Made by a program: the position numbers and the translations under genes. From Paraktedonobacter sp034438135 (GTDB lineage Bacteria; Chloroflexota; Ktedonobacteria; Ktedonobacterales; Ktedonobacteraceae): 30,235 bases of DNA. The notes below the pieces were generated by a model. The model saw only the letters and a list, made by a program, of their open reading frames with translations, searched no databases and was not told the origin of the DNA. Where the stretch lies: positions 1 through 30,235 of the forward strand of contig DAOTTL010000191.1 of NCBI GenBank assembly GCA_034438135.1, read 5' to 3'. This document shows, one piece after another, positions 14,703 to 22,081 of the stretch (position 1 is the first letter of the stretch; every line of letters begins with the position of its first letter).

Positions 14703-15944
14703 ATGGCACAATCTATCACCCAGGCTTGCACTAGCTGCAAAGCACCTGTTCCTGCTAATATGAGTTTCTGTCCAAACTGTGGAACGCCCAGAAGCGTTGG
14801 CCATGATAATCTTACAAGTTACTCTTCAGGTCAGAGTGCACCACCGCCGTCTCCATACACGGCATATTCACAACAGCAGCAACGCCTGCCTGTCTACTCA
14901 CAAGCTCCAGGGCAACAGGGCTATCAACAGCCATTCCAACCTTCTCAACAACCCCCGCCTGCATATGCGCGGCCACAGAAAAAAGCCGGGGGAGGGATAC
15001 TGAAAGTAGTAATCATTTTGCTGATCCTGCTGCTCTTACTCGGAGCAGGTGGTTTCTTTGCCTTGCGTGCTTTTACCGGTGGTGGTAGCAACACAGCGAA
15101 TTCAGGCACAACCAGTAATAATGTCACACCAACTCAGGCTCCGCTGATCACGACGCCTATTAATGCCACGGTTAACTATGCGAGTGTCAATATCACGATC
15201 ATCAATGCGCAGCAAGCAACGAGCTTTGCGGACGACACTGGTACCCCGGCAAAGGGAGTCGTGCGCTTCAATCTGCACTCCGTCCAATCGAGTGTGAATA
15301 ATGTGTACTCCACGAGTGCGCCCACATTTGCCTATCCTGAGTGCTTTACCTTGCTTTTACCTGACGGAGTCAAGGTTTCTATGAACCCCAGTGGTTATAA
15401 AGACCTCAGCGGTCCTCCCCAGAAGGGAGACCAGACGACCTGGATCGATTTTCCCGCTTCTACGAGCCTGAAGGTAAGCCAGATGACCCTGCAAATGGGC
15501 AAAGAGACGGAAGAGCCAATTCTGGTTCCGTTGACAGGTCATGCCGATTTGAGCCAGTATCAGCCGAAACAGAGTACGCCCAATCTACGCGTCCCGTTTG
15601 GGAGCATGTTTTGGACCCTGAAAACGGTCACGTTGAAGCTCAGCGATAGCGGTACCCAGGTCGATAAGGGCATACGCTTCCTGGTCCTTGGACTCTCCAT
15701 TGATAATCCTGGCACTGAAGGGTACAACGCTTTTCCTCCTGACTTCATACGTTTGCAATATGGTGGGAAGATCATTAGCTCCGAACAAGCGGTCATTGGT
15801 GATGCCGCTGCTGGCACGAGCGCTATTCCGGGTATGGTTTCCTTCCTGGTGCCACAGGGTACCCCAACGGCAACTTTTGTACTGCTGCCAGGGCACACTC
15901 CTGGTGCAACCAGCCAGGCCGTCATTCCATTTCAGATTCCGTAG
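14703..15944 (+). CDS. Zinc-ribbon, single-pass membrane protein
   Basis: A 413-residue membrane-anchored protein. Residues 9-28 form a zinc ribbon with two knuckles (CTSC and CPNC, 15 residues apart), followed by a Pro/Gln/Ser/Tyr-rich flexible linker (about 35-92) and one transmembrane helix (VVIILLILLLLLGAGGFFAL, about 100-120). The rest (about 125-413) is a Thr/Ser-rich and beta-rich region presumably outside the cell, with two similar beta-sandwich-like parts (DUF4352-like, judged by VRFNLHSVQ and FLVLGLSIDNPG). The ATG at 14703 follows GAGGAAAA. The N-terminus would be cytosolic. Role unknown; similar architectures are common in Ktedonobacteria and may sense or anchor. It ends 12 bp before a family-B-type palindrome region. 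Confidence 0.78.
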   Translation: MAQSITQACTSCKAPVPANMSFCPNCGTPRSVGHDNLTSYSSGQSAPPPSPYTAYSQQQQRLPVYSQAPGQQGYQQPFQPSQQPPPAYARPQKKAGGGILKVVIILLILLLLLGAGGFFALRAFTGGGSNTANSGTTSNNVTPTQAPLITTPINATVNYASVNITIINAQQATSFADDTGTPAKGVVRFNLHSVQSSVNNVYSTSAPTFAYPECFTLLLPDGVKVSMNPSGYKDLSGPPQKGDQTTWIDFPASTSLKVSQMTLQMGKETEEPILVPLTGHADLSQYQPKQSTPNLRVPFGSMFWTLKTVTLKLSDSGTQVDKGIRFLVLGLSIDNPGTEGYNAFPPDFIRLQYGGKIISSEQAVIGDAAAGTSAIPGMVSFLVPQGTPTATFVLLPGHTPGATSQAVIPFQIP

Positions 15945-16135
15945 ATATGAGCCATCAGATAGAAAGAGGGAAAATATGGATGAGTTTGCTAGCAACGAAG
16001 CTGCTAGCAAACTCATCCATATTGTACTAAGAAGCGAGCGTGGCATGCGCTCTGCCAAACACGCTCGCTTCTTCTTTTCTCTGGAGGGAGGGGGCGGCTG
16101 TGCAATGCCGCACGAAAATCAGAAATGATCATGAT
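15945..16135. repeat. Degenerate family-B element with two hairpins (22 bp and 14 bp)
   Basis: The first palindrome has perfect 22-bp arms (15973-15994 and 16002-16023, 7-nt loop) containing GGATGAGTTTGC. The second (16029-16042 with 16060-16073) has 14-bp arms plus a small apical GCA/TGC pair. The right end GAAAATCAGAAATGATCAT (about 16113-16131) is a worn family-B terminus; the left end (ATGAGCCATCAGATAG) is weaker. The region lies between the convergent zinc-ribbon and CHAT genes and can end both transcripts. Confidence 0.65.
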
Positions 16136-16140
16136 AACCA

Positions 16141-19100
16141 TTACCAACCAGTGATTTGAAAGCCTGCCCAATAGTAGGGGTCGGCGTAGGGACAAACATC
16201 AGGGGCGAGTTCCTCGGCGGAGGACTGAACGAGTTCTTGAGCCTGAAGAGCGTCAAAGCGATTGGCTCGTCCACGGACAGCAACAAGGTGGTCTGTGTTT
16301 GCTGGCCCACGTTCATCTGTGGCTGTTGTAGACCTTGTTGCCAGGTTGCTCTCCTTGAGCGAGAGAGATGAGATCGTTACCTGCCAGAGAAGCAATTCCT
16401 GGTTGGTGACTGTTCGTAACCACCTTTGGGCGCGAGCCAGGGCTATGGCTGGTGGCTCAGTGTCCAGGTGAGGGAACCATTCAAGTGCGAAGCGCACCAT
16501 CAAGAGATAAGTTGCTCGATCGTCCACAGACCATAGCGAGGCTAGAATGGCAGCCGCTCCTGCTTGCAGCATCCCTGCCGCTAGACTACGTACCTCATCA
16601 CGCGCACCTTGCAGGTCAAGAATAGCCGTCTGGCACGCTGATAAGATGAGTAGTCGGAGTCCGCGCAGATCAACCTGATCGCTCAACATATCGGCCAGGG
16701 TCAATTCTTCCTCATGAGCGAGGATAAGCCGCGAGCGCAAAAAGTTCTGTGTGTCGAAGATGCCATGACAGGATGCATTTACCACAAGACCGGCGTGTAG
16801 TGCTTCGATCAGCCAGTCACGTGAAGCCTGCCACTGGACCTTCACGCTTGTGAAGCGTTCCAGGTGCTTCCCCAGTTCTGCCAGTGTGAAGGCTTCTGCC
16901 TCACCCCAGCGCAGGTTCTGTTGCGTTGGATAGGGATTTCCGAGTGCATAAATACCAGTGCGTGGCGCGACGGTTTGCTCGTCATGCAGGAGAGAGCGTG
17001 CACTCGGAGCGATGCTGGTAGGAAGCATCTCGCTCAGTGTTCGCTTATCACTCAGGAGGGTTCCTGCGAGCGGAAAGGCCGCGAGACGTCCACAGGGCAC
17101 GAGCGTCAGACTGCTCACACCCACTTCGTGCAGCCATGACACCAATGGTTGGAGCATAGTCTCGTAGAGCGCTGACTGGCAGCGTAGCAACTCGCGTTGG
17201 AGGACGGCGTGGTTCAGTGTATTTGCCAGGAGTGAGCTGTTCTCTGTGCTTAATGTTGTGAGAGCCTGATCAAAGAATGGTGCCAGTTCCAGGAGAGAGA
17301 GCATTGCTTGCGCAGCTGCGTCTATGGTTCCGGTTTGATCTCTCGTGACACATGCGGCATGGAGAGCAGCGGCCTGTTCGCGAAACGTCGTCCCAGGCCA
17401 GTCCTGGAGTAGTCCAAAAACGTTGCCTTGTTGAGCGCAGTCGAAGCCGCCAGTGATATATTCTGAATCAGCCAGGCGTGTTTCGATCAATGCTCTCACA
17501 AACGCTTCAGTAAGAGCGGGCAAAGCGAGAGTCGCAAAGCGGGCTGAGAGTGACTTATCTGGTTGTGAACTCAAAGCTGCAACGGCAACTCCACCCCATG
17601 GCGTCGCGGCGAGATAGACCAGGGCATGACCGGGTCCACAGAGTTCCGCTGCTTGCACAATCGTGGCGGCATCAAGGGTATCTTGCAGGAAGTCGGCGGG
17701 ATCACGAGCCTCACGGATCTCCTCTCTTACGGCATCAAATGCTGCTCGTGATTCTCGGTAAGTGGCAGTACGCTCCAGCATCAGGTGCCGTTGCCTGTCT
17801 TCATCCAGACCTGCGGGTGGCGGAGTTTGCAAGAGCGCCTGGGCCGCGATAAAAGCCTGATGTGTCTTTGTGTAGCGCATACGGCGTTCAGCATTGCTGA
17901 TACGCTGAGGATCGGCAGTCGTGAACTGGATGGATTCGGCGAGGCCGCTGGCACGTCCTCGCTCGATAGCGACAGCGGCCTCTGCTATTTTGTTCAGACG
18001 AGCCAGCGCAAAACCGTCATGGATAGCGGCCTCACGTCCCTCTTTTAGAACCGCATCGCGTCCAACTGCGCCTGCACCAAGAGCGACAAGTAAACTTTCA
18101 GCTTTACGGGCAGCAACATAAGCATTGTGTGCCTGCTCCCAATCTTCGCGTAATGCCTGCGTTTCGGCACAATCAAGCTGTACCTGGCGATGTTCAACAG
18201 GAAAAGCATCCAATGTGTAGATGCTGAGGGACGCTTGATGGGCTGCAAGTGCGAGCTTGAGGTTCTCCTGACGGTTTCCTGCCAGGCGTACCTGGTATGT
18301 CGCGCCAAGATTGCGCTGGATCATCGCGTAATCCTGGGGCAAAGCTTCCAGCGTCCAGACGCGCATCGCCTCATGATAACAGGCAATGGCCTGCTCAAGA
18401 TTGTCGCGTCGCTCTCCTGCCAGACGATGTTGATAGGCTTCACCCAGGTTATTCTGAGCTTTCGCGTATTGATAGGGGAAAGCATCAAGCGTCCAGGCCA
18501 GCATAGCTTCACGATAGCAAGCAATTGTCTGCTCCAGGTTGTCGCGTCGCTCTCCTGCGACACGTATCAGGGAAACAGCGCCCAGATTGTTTTGCAACAT
18601 CGCATACTGAAAGGGATAGCGATCCAGCGTAAAGACACGTAACCCCTCACGATTACAGGCAATCGCATGTTCAAGGTTGTCACGTCGCTCTCCTGCGATG
18701 CGTTGCCAGTAGGCCAGGCATAGATTATTTTGAACCTTTGCATATTCGAGAGGTGAAGCATCCAATGTATAGACCCGCAAGGCTTGATGACAATAGGTGA
18801 TAGCTTGTTCCAGGTTATCGCGTCGCTCTCCACTGATGCGTTGTGCATAGGCGCTGGCAAGCACATGTTGACCCTGGGCATACTCTCTAGGAAACGCTTC
18901 CAATGTGAAGAAGGGTGCCGCCTGACGAAAACACGCAATAGCTTGTTCCAGGTTATCGCGCCGCTCTCCGGCAACCCGGAGAATGTAAGCAGATCCCAGA
19001 ATATGAAGCGTTAAGGCATGTTCAAAAGGGAATGCATCTCTTGTACGCACGCTCAATGCTTCGCGGCAACAGGTAAGAGCCTGTTCCAGATTGTCCAGTC

Positions 19101-19656
19101 GCTCGCCTTCGATGCGTAGCTGGTATGTTTGGCCAAGACCATGGTGAGCCTGGGCGTACTCGTAAGGGAAACCAGCCAGTGTAGAGACCCGTAATGCTTC
19201 GCGATAACAGGCAACGGCTCGCTCCAGGTTGTCACGTGGTACTCCCACAGAGCGCTCGCGATAGACATTGCCCAGCGTCATCTGCACGCTGGCATACTGA
19301 GAGGGATGATGCCTCAATGTGTAGACCTGCAAGGCTTCTTCACATAAGGCCAGGGCAGCTTCCATCAACTGGATACGGTTACCACCAGGATCTTGCTGGT
19401 AGGCCATGGCTAACGCACTTTGCAGCGCTGCACATATCTCTGGTGAACAATCGAGGGCAGCCTGTACACGTGTAAGCGTCGCAAGCAACAGTTCTCTGCG
19501 GACTGCGGCTGTTTCAGTGGGGGAGCGATTGCTCTGCATCTCGACCAGTTGCTGCCTGAGTGGCTCCAGTTCGGAAGGTAAGCCAGCTACGAACCCGCTA
19601 TACAAACGCTCGTCTGGTTGGATCGGCTTTATGGGAAGGTCGAAATGCTCCATCAT
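16141..19656 (-). CDS. TPR-CHAT caspase-like protease
   Basis: A 1171-residue protein with an N-terminal helical region, eight 46-residue TPR-like repeats and a C-terminal CHAT protease domain. CHAT is a caspase-clan (CD) cysteine protease; the expected catalytic pair is visible as His964 in NASCHGIFD and Cys1008 in LSACQTAILD. ARDEVRSLAAGMLQAGAAAI and LASLWSVDD after it match the family, and the terminal PYYWAGFQITGW is typical. No signal peptide, so it is cytosolic. TPR-CHAT proteins act as activated proteases in defence or death-like responses; Csx29 of type III-E CRISPR is the known example. The ATG at 19656 follows AGGAGGC. Neighbours are Csx3-like and Cas6 genes on its 5' side, 230 bp away. 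A function outside defence is also possible, as such proteins are abundant in this group. Confidence 0.92.
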   Translation of the reverse strand: MMEHFDLPIKPIQPDERLYSGFVAGLPSELEPLRQQLVEMQSNRSPTETAAVRRELLLATLTRVQAALDCSPEICAALQSALAMAYQQDPGGNRIQLMEAALALCEEALQVYTLRHHPSQYASVQMTLGNVYRERSVGVPRDNLERAVACYREALRVSTLAGFPYEYAQAHHGLGQTYQLRIEGERLDNLEQALTCCREALSVRTRDAFPFEHALTLHILGSAYILRVAGERRDNLEQAIACFRQAAPFFTLEAFPREYAQGQHVLASAYAQRISGERRDNLEQAITYCHQALRVYTLDASPLEYAKVQNNLCLAYWQRIAGERRDNLEHAIACNREGLRVFTLDRYPFQYAMLQNNLGAVSLIRVAGERRDNLEQTIACYREAMLAWTLDAFPYQYAKAQNNLGEAYQHRLAGERRDNLEQAIACYHEAMRVWTLEALPQDYAMIQRNLGATYQVRLAGNRQENLKLALAAHQASLSIYTLDAFPVEHRQVQLDCAETQALREDWEQAHNAYVAARKAESLLVALGAGAVGRDAVLKEGREAAIHDGFALARLNKIAEAAVAIERGRASGLAESIQFTTADPQRISNAERRMRYTKTHQAFIAAQALLQTPPPAGLDEDRQRHLMLERTATYRESRAAFDAVREEIREARDPADFLQDTLDAATIVQAAELCGPGHALVYLAATPWGGVAVAALSSQPDKSLSARFATLALPALTEAFVRALIETRLADSEYITGGFDCAQQGNVFGLLQDWPGTTFREQAAALHAACVTRDQTGTIDAAAQAMLSLLELAPFFDQALTTLSTENSSLLANTLNHAVLQRELLRCQSALYETMLQPLVSWLHEVGVSSLTLVPCGRLAAFPLAGTLLSDKRTLSEMLPTSIAPSARSLLHDEQTVAPRTGIYALGNPYPTQQNLRWGEAEAFTLAELGKHLERFTSVKVQWQASRDWLIEALHAGLVVNASCHGIFDTQNFLRSRLILAHEEELTLADMLSDQVDLRGLRLLILSACQTAILDLQGARDEVRSLAAGMLQAGAAAILASLWSVDDRATYLLMVRFALEWFPHLDTEPPAIALARAQRWLRTVTNQELLLWQVTISSLSLKESNLATRSTTATDERGPANTDHLVAVRGRANRFDALQAQELVQSSAEELAPDVCPYADPYYWAGFQITGW
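18160..19263 (-). repeat. Eight tandem 138-bp coding repeats (46-residue TPR-like units)
   Basis: The CHAT gene holds exactly eight units of 138 bp (1104 bp), each encoding a consensus of the form Y-x-x-R-x-x-G-E-R-R-D-N-L-E-Q-A-I-A-C then YREALRV-x-TLDAFP-x-x-YA. The central units are most alike; the first and last are diverged. The GERRDNLEQ block is nearly invariant at the DNA level. Confidence 0.88.
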
Positions 19657-19886
19657 TCTTATGCCTCCTGGCAGGGCTTATCATATATCGCACCTGGCTG
19701 GGAAGTTCGCTTAACAGCTTATTATTAAATCCGGCTGTGAAGCTCTTGTAATAGTATAGTGTAGCACAGGATCAGCAGGGGCAGTGAGTGCGCAGTTATG
19801 CATCCACAGCCTCTACTGTGAGACATTTTACCTATACTTGTTCGCTATCTTCTTTATCTATGCTATAATCTAAAATCGATCTCGCT
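19657..19886. other. Gap between CHAT gene and csx3-like gene
   Basis: This 230-bp gap must carry the promoter of the minus-strand CHAT gene. I see TATACT on the minus strand near 19757 but no supporting -35. A plus-strand TGCTATAAT at 19861-19869 points into the csx3-like gene in antisense. No palindromic element is present. Confidence 0.4.
19861..19869 (+). promoter_or_regulatory. Extended -10 pointing antisense into the csx3-like gene
   Basis: TGCTATAAT is a consensus extended -10 and the same nonamer precedes the response regulator (22689) and the cyclase (27082). Here no downstream gene exists on the plus strand until cas6 at 20590, so transcription would run antisense through csx3. It may be a chance match. 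Confidence 0.3.
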
Positions 19887-20471
19887 CTATTCCAGCATGT
19901 TTGTAAAATCACCGATGGCATATTGTGGTGTTTGAGAGGAGATCACACACGCTTTATTGATGCGTATATCATTTATTGCGATCCATAGAACATTTCTCTG
20001 GGCGTAAAAACGGGCCAGTGCTGTAAAGAGCCAGAGAGGGAGTTGACCGTTTATGATGACCCCACACTGTGATGGCGGCTCTGGGAAGGCTAACTGGTTC
20101 GCTTGTGAGTAGTCAAGATATTTTTTGGGTAGATGAACGGTCAGGGCGTAGGTATTGCCGCGTTGTTGTGGTTCTAGATGGATGAGTTCTGGTGCTGGCT
20201 GAGTGGTTGTGCTCGATTGAAGTATGGGAGGTTCAATCCAGTTAAGACGTGGATCAAACTGGTAGAATTTTTGTCTGCCGGTGTGAAGTGCGAGGGCACT
20301 ATAGAGCCAGGCTGGACGGCGTTCATAGACCGCTAGAGGGGTCTGAGTGGGAAATTCTGCGAGGAGTGGTTGCAGCAGATCGGTGGTCCACTCATTTGTA
20401 TCGGGAGCCAGGGTTTTCAGTTGTTGGGGCAGATGAACGATGAGTTCCAGGGGAGCACTGTCCAGGTGCAA
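19887..20471 (-). CDS. Tandem Csx3-like (Crn3) protein
   Basis: A 194-residue protein with two copies of a Csx3-like domain. Known: Csx3/Crn3 (about 90-110 residues) is associated with type III CRISPR and degrades cyclic oligoadenylate; typical family motifs are G-R-x-P-x-W-L, A-L-A-H, D-P-R-L and a late E/A-x-G-D. Domain 1 (about 8-85): ERRPAWLYSALALH with R52, W55, H63 and FDPRLN with D73 and R75. Domain 2 (about 97-190): GQLPLWLFTALARF, INDIRI with D168 and R170, and YAIGD at 184-188; here the His is replaced by Arg or Phe. So domain 1 keeps the family residues and domain 2 has drifted. The start is uncertain: no ATG exists, TTG 20471 or TTG 20531; the latter would add repeat-derived residues. 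It is divergent from cas6. Confidence 0.75.
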   Translation of the reverse strand: MHLDSAPLELIVHLPQQLKTLAPDTNEWTTDLLQPLLAEFPTQTPLAVYERRPAWLYSALALHTGRQKFYQFDPRLNWIEPPILQSSTTTQPAPELIHLEPQQRGNTYALTVHLPKKYLDYSQANQLAFPEPPSQCGVIINGQLPLWLFTALARFYAQRNVLWIAINDIRINKACVISSQTPQYAIGDFTNMLE

Positions 20472-20482
20472 TTTTCCAGTGG

Positions 20483-20570
20483 CTGCAAAGCCGCCCCTCC
20501 CTTTGAGTGCTGGCTGCGCAGCCGCCAGCAAGAGCGTTTGCTCATTTTGAAAAATGAGGGCGACTCATAA
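20483..20570. repeat. Family-B remnant between csx3-like gene and cas6
   Basis: It contains GCAAAGCCGCCCCTC (as at 12300), then CTGGCTGCGCAGCCGCCAGC, a small imperfect dyad, and ends with AAAAATGAGGGCGACTCAT, the family-B terminus. The central palindrome is lost. It overlaps the likely 5' ends of both divergent genes, so promoter and start signals of csx3 and cas6 lie in or next to the element. Confidence 0.65.
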
Positions 20571-20589
20571 AGAGAAAAGAGAGAAATTT

Positions 20590-21552
20590 ATGGAGAGAAT
20601 GCGCACTGCACCTTCTGATTCTTCACGGATGTATGCCTTGCTGCTGCATTTACGGCCTGTTCAGCAAGGAACCCTGATGCCCTTCTCTGGCGAACTGGTC
20701 CATGGCGCGTTTCTTCACTGGCTGCGCAATGTCGCCCCTGACGTCGGAACATGGATTCACGAGGGACAGAAGCGGCGCTTTTTCACCTGCTCCAGCTTAC
20801 ACTTAGATCGGGCTGGACAGGGCATACGAAAGGCTGAACGCGAGAATATCCATCTGCCACTTGATCCACAGAAGACCTACCCCATAAGGCTTACTCTCCT
20901 CCTGGGGAGTCTTTTTCCGCTTTTCCACGAGGCGCTGACTCGCTTCAGCGTACCCGGGGCTGGTATGGAAAAACCGGCCTTTATCCAGCTTGGCAAACGT
21001 TTCTTCCAGCTTGAGGATGTGACCCTTAGCAATGACGATCATTCAAGCTGGACTGGCTATACCTCACTAACTACCCTGGTCGAACAGGTTCAGCAGAGAC
21101 GACTGGGACGCGAGGTTGAGCTTACCCTTGAATTTGACTCGTTGACCTCGTTTAGTCGTGGCAATAGCAAGACGGGCTATGGCTTGCATCAGTCCATGCT
21201 GCCACTTCCTCAGTTTGTCTTCCAGAATCTGGTCAAGCGTTGGGAGGATATTGCCCCGCCTGAACTGATCGGGATTATCCAGCGGGAGCGCATCGAACAG
21301 TATCTCGCGGAAGATGGCATAATCATCATCGACTATGATCTGCACGCGCACCATATCCATCTCACTACTCACCGTCAACGCGGTTTCATCGGTTCCTGCA
21401 CCTATCAACTGCGTGGTCGCGACGAAGAGACAGGGCCGGAAGCTCCCCTGACCCTGCGTCAGCAGGTCCTTCTCCTGGCAGAACTGGCCTTTTATACTGG
21501 TATTGGTTACAAAACCGCCATGGGTTTAGGCCAGTCCCGTATTCAGATCTAA
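20590..21552 (+). CDS. cas6: CRISPR-associated endoribonuclease Cas6
   Basis: A 320-residue Cas6 protein, which cuts CRISPR precursor RNA within its repeats to make mature guides. Seen: an N-terminal ferredoxin-like strand (YALLLHLRPVQQG), SGELVHGAFLHWLRNVAPD, then WIHEGQKRRFFTCSSL, matching the family pattern in which the Leu-His before FTxSxL holds the catalytic His (H57 here), and the C-terminal glycine-rich GIGYKTAMGLGQSR (residues 304-317), the hallmark of Cas6. The length is a little above the usual 220-280. The ATG at 20590 follows an AAGAGAGAA stretch; the frame opens at 20554 inside a repeat. No array, cas1/cas2 or effector genes are in the window. It ends 18 bp from the convergent SRPBCC gene. 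Confidence 0.9.
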   Translation: MERMRTAPSDSSRMYALLLHLRPVQQGTLMPFSGELVHGAFLHWLRNVAPDVGTWIHEGQKRRFFTCSSLHLDRAGQGIRKAERENIHLPLDPQKTYPIRLTLLLGSLFPLFHEALTRFSVPGAGMEKPAFIQLGKRFFQLEDVTLSNDDHSSWTGYTSLTTLVEQVQQRRLGREVELTLEFDSLTSFSRGNSKTGYGLHQSMLPLPQFVFQNLVKRWEDIAPPELIGIIQRERIEQYLAEDGIIIIDYDLHAHHIHLTTHRQRGFIGSCTYQLRGRDEETGPEAPLTLRQQVLLLAELAFYTGIGYKTAMGLGQSRIQI

Positions 21553-21570
21553 GAGACAAGAGTGTTTCTT

Positions 21571-22014
21571 TTACCAGTCCTTCTCTCTGCCAGTTTCGAG
21601 CCAGACGATGAGATTCTTGAGATGAACATTCCAGCCGTTGTTCTTCTGGCCGTAGTAGCCATCCCAATCCTCACCTACGCCAATGCCAGTGTGGATGATA
21701 TGGAGCAGTGTGCCATCGTTTTCCGCCGTCAATTCAAAGGTGATGGTAGTGGCCTCTGGCTCCTGGGCTTCCCAGGTATAGCTGAGACGATGGGGTGGTT
21801 CGAGAACAAGGATCTTGCCAACCTGGAACACGCCTCCCGCTCTCGACCACTCAAATCTGAGCGTGCCTCCGAGTCGCAAATCGACCTCCGCTTTCGTCAC
21901 AAACCAGCGTTCCAGATATTCTTTCTCTGTCAGGGCCTGGAAGACGCGTTCAGGAGAGGCTTTGATGAACAATTCTTTCTCTATTGAGCGGCTATGAAGA
22001 TTTGTTTTCTTCAT
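21571..22014 (-). CDS. SRPBCC (AHSA1-like) domain protein
   Basis: A 147-residue START/SRPBCC fold protein of the AHSA1 type. Seen: IEKELFIKASPERVFQALTE at the start of the cavity fold, then LERWFV, GGTLRFEW, VLVLEPPHRLSYTWE-like strands and the final helix GWNVHLKNLIVWLE. Such proteins bind small hydrophobic ligands; the link to Hsp90 activation in eukaryotes does not necessarily apply. The ATG at 22014 is chosen; a TTG at 22020 has better spacing to AAAGGA and is a real alternative. It is the second gene after a MarR regulator on the same strand (67-bp gap), a common bacterial pair in which the regulator controls the ligand-binding protein. No signal peptide. Confidence 0.85.
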   Translation of the reverse strand: MKKTNLHSRSIEKELFIKASPERVFQALTEKEYLERWFVTKAEVDLRLGGTLRFEWSRAGGVFQVGKILVLEPPHRLSYTWEAQEPEATTITFELTAENDGTLLHIIHTGIGVGEDWDGYYGQKNNGWNVHLKNLIVWLETGREKDW

Positions 22015-22081
22015 GATCAATGTGCAATCCTTTCTGCTCAGTTGTTTCGGTCAATGAACGAAGCATGTCAAGTCGGGTATC

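Noticed and set aside
16864..19751. Plus-strand open frames opposite the CHAT gene
   Set aside because: They are antisense shadows of a strongly supported 1171-residue gene with repetitive codons.
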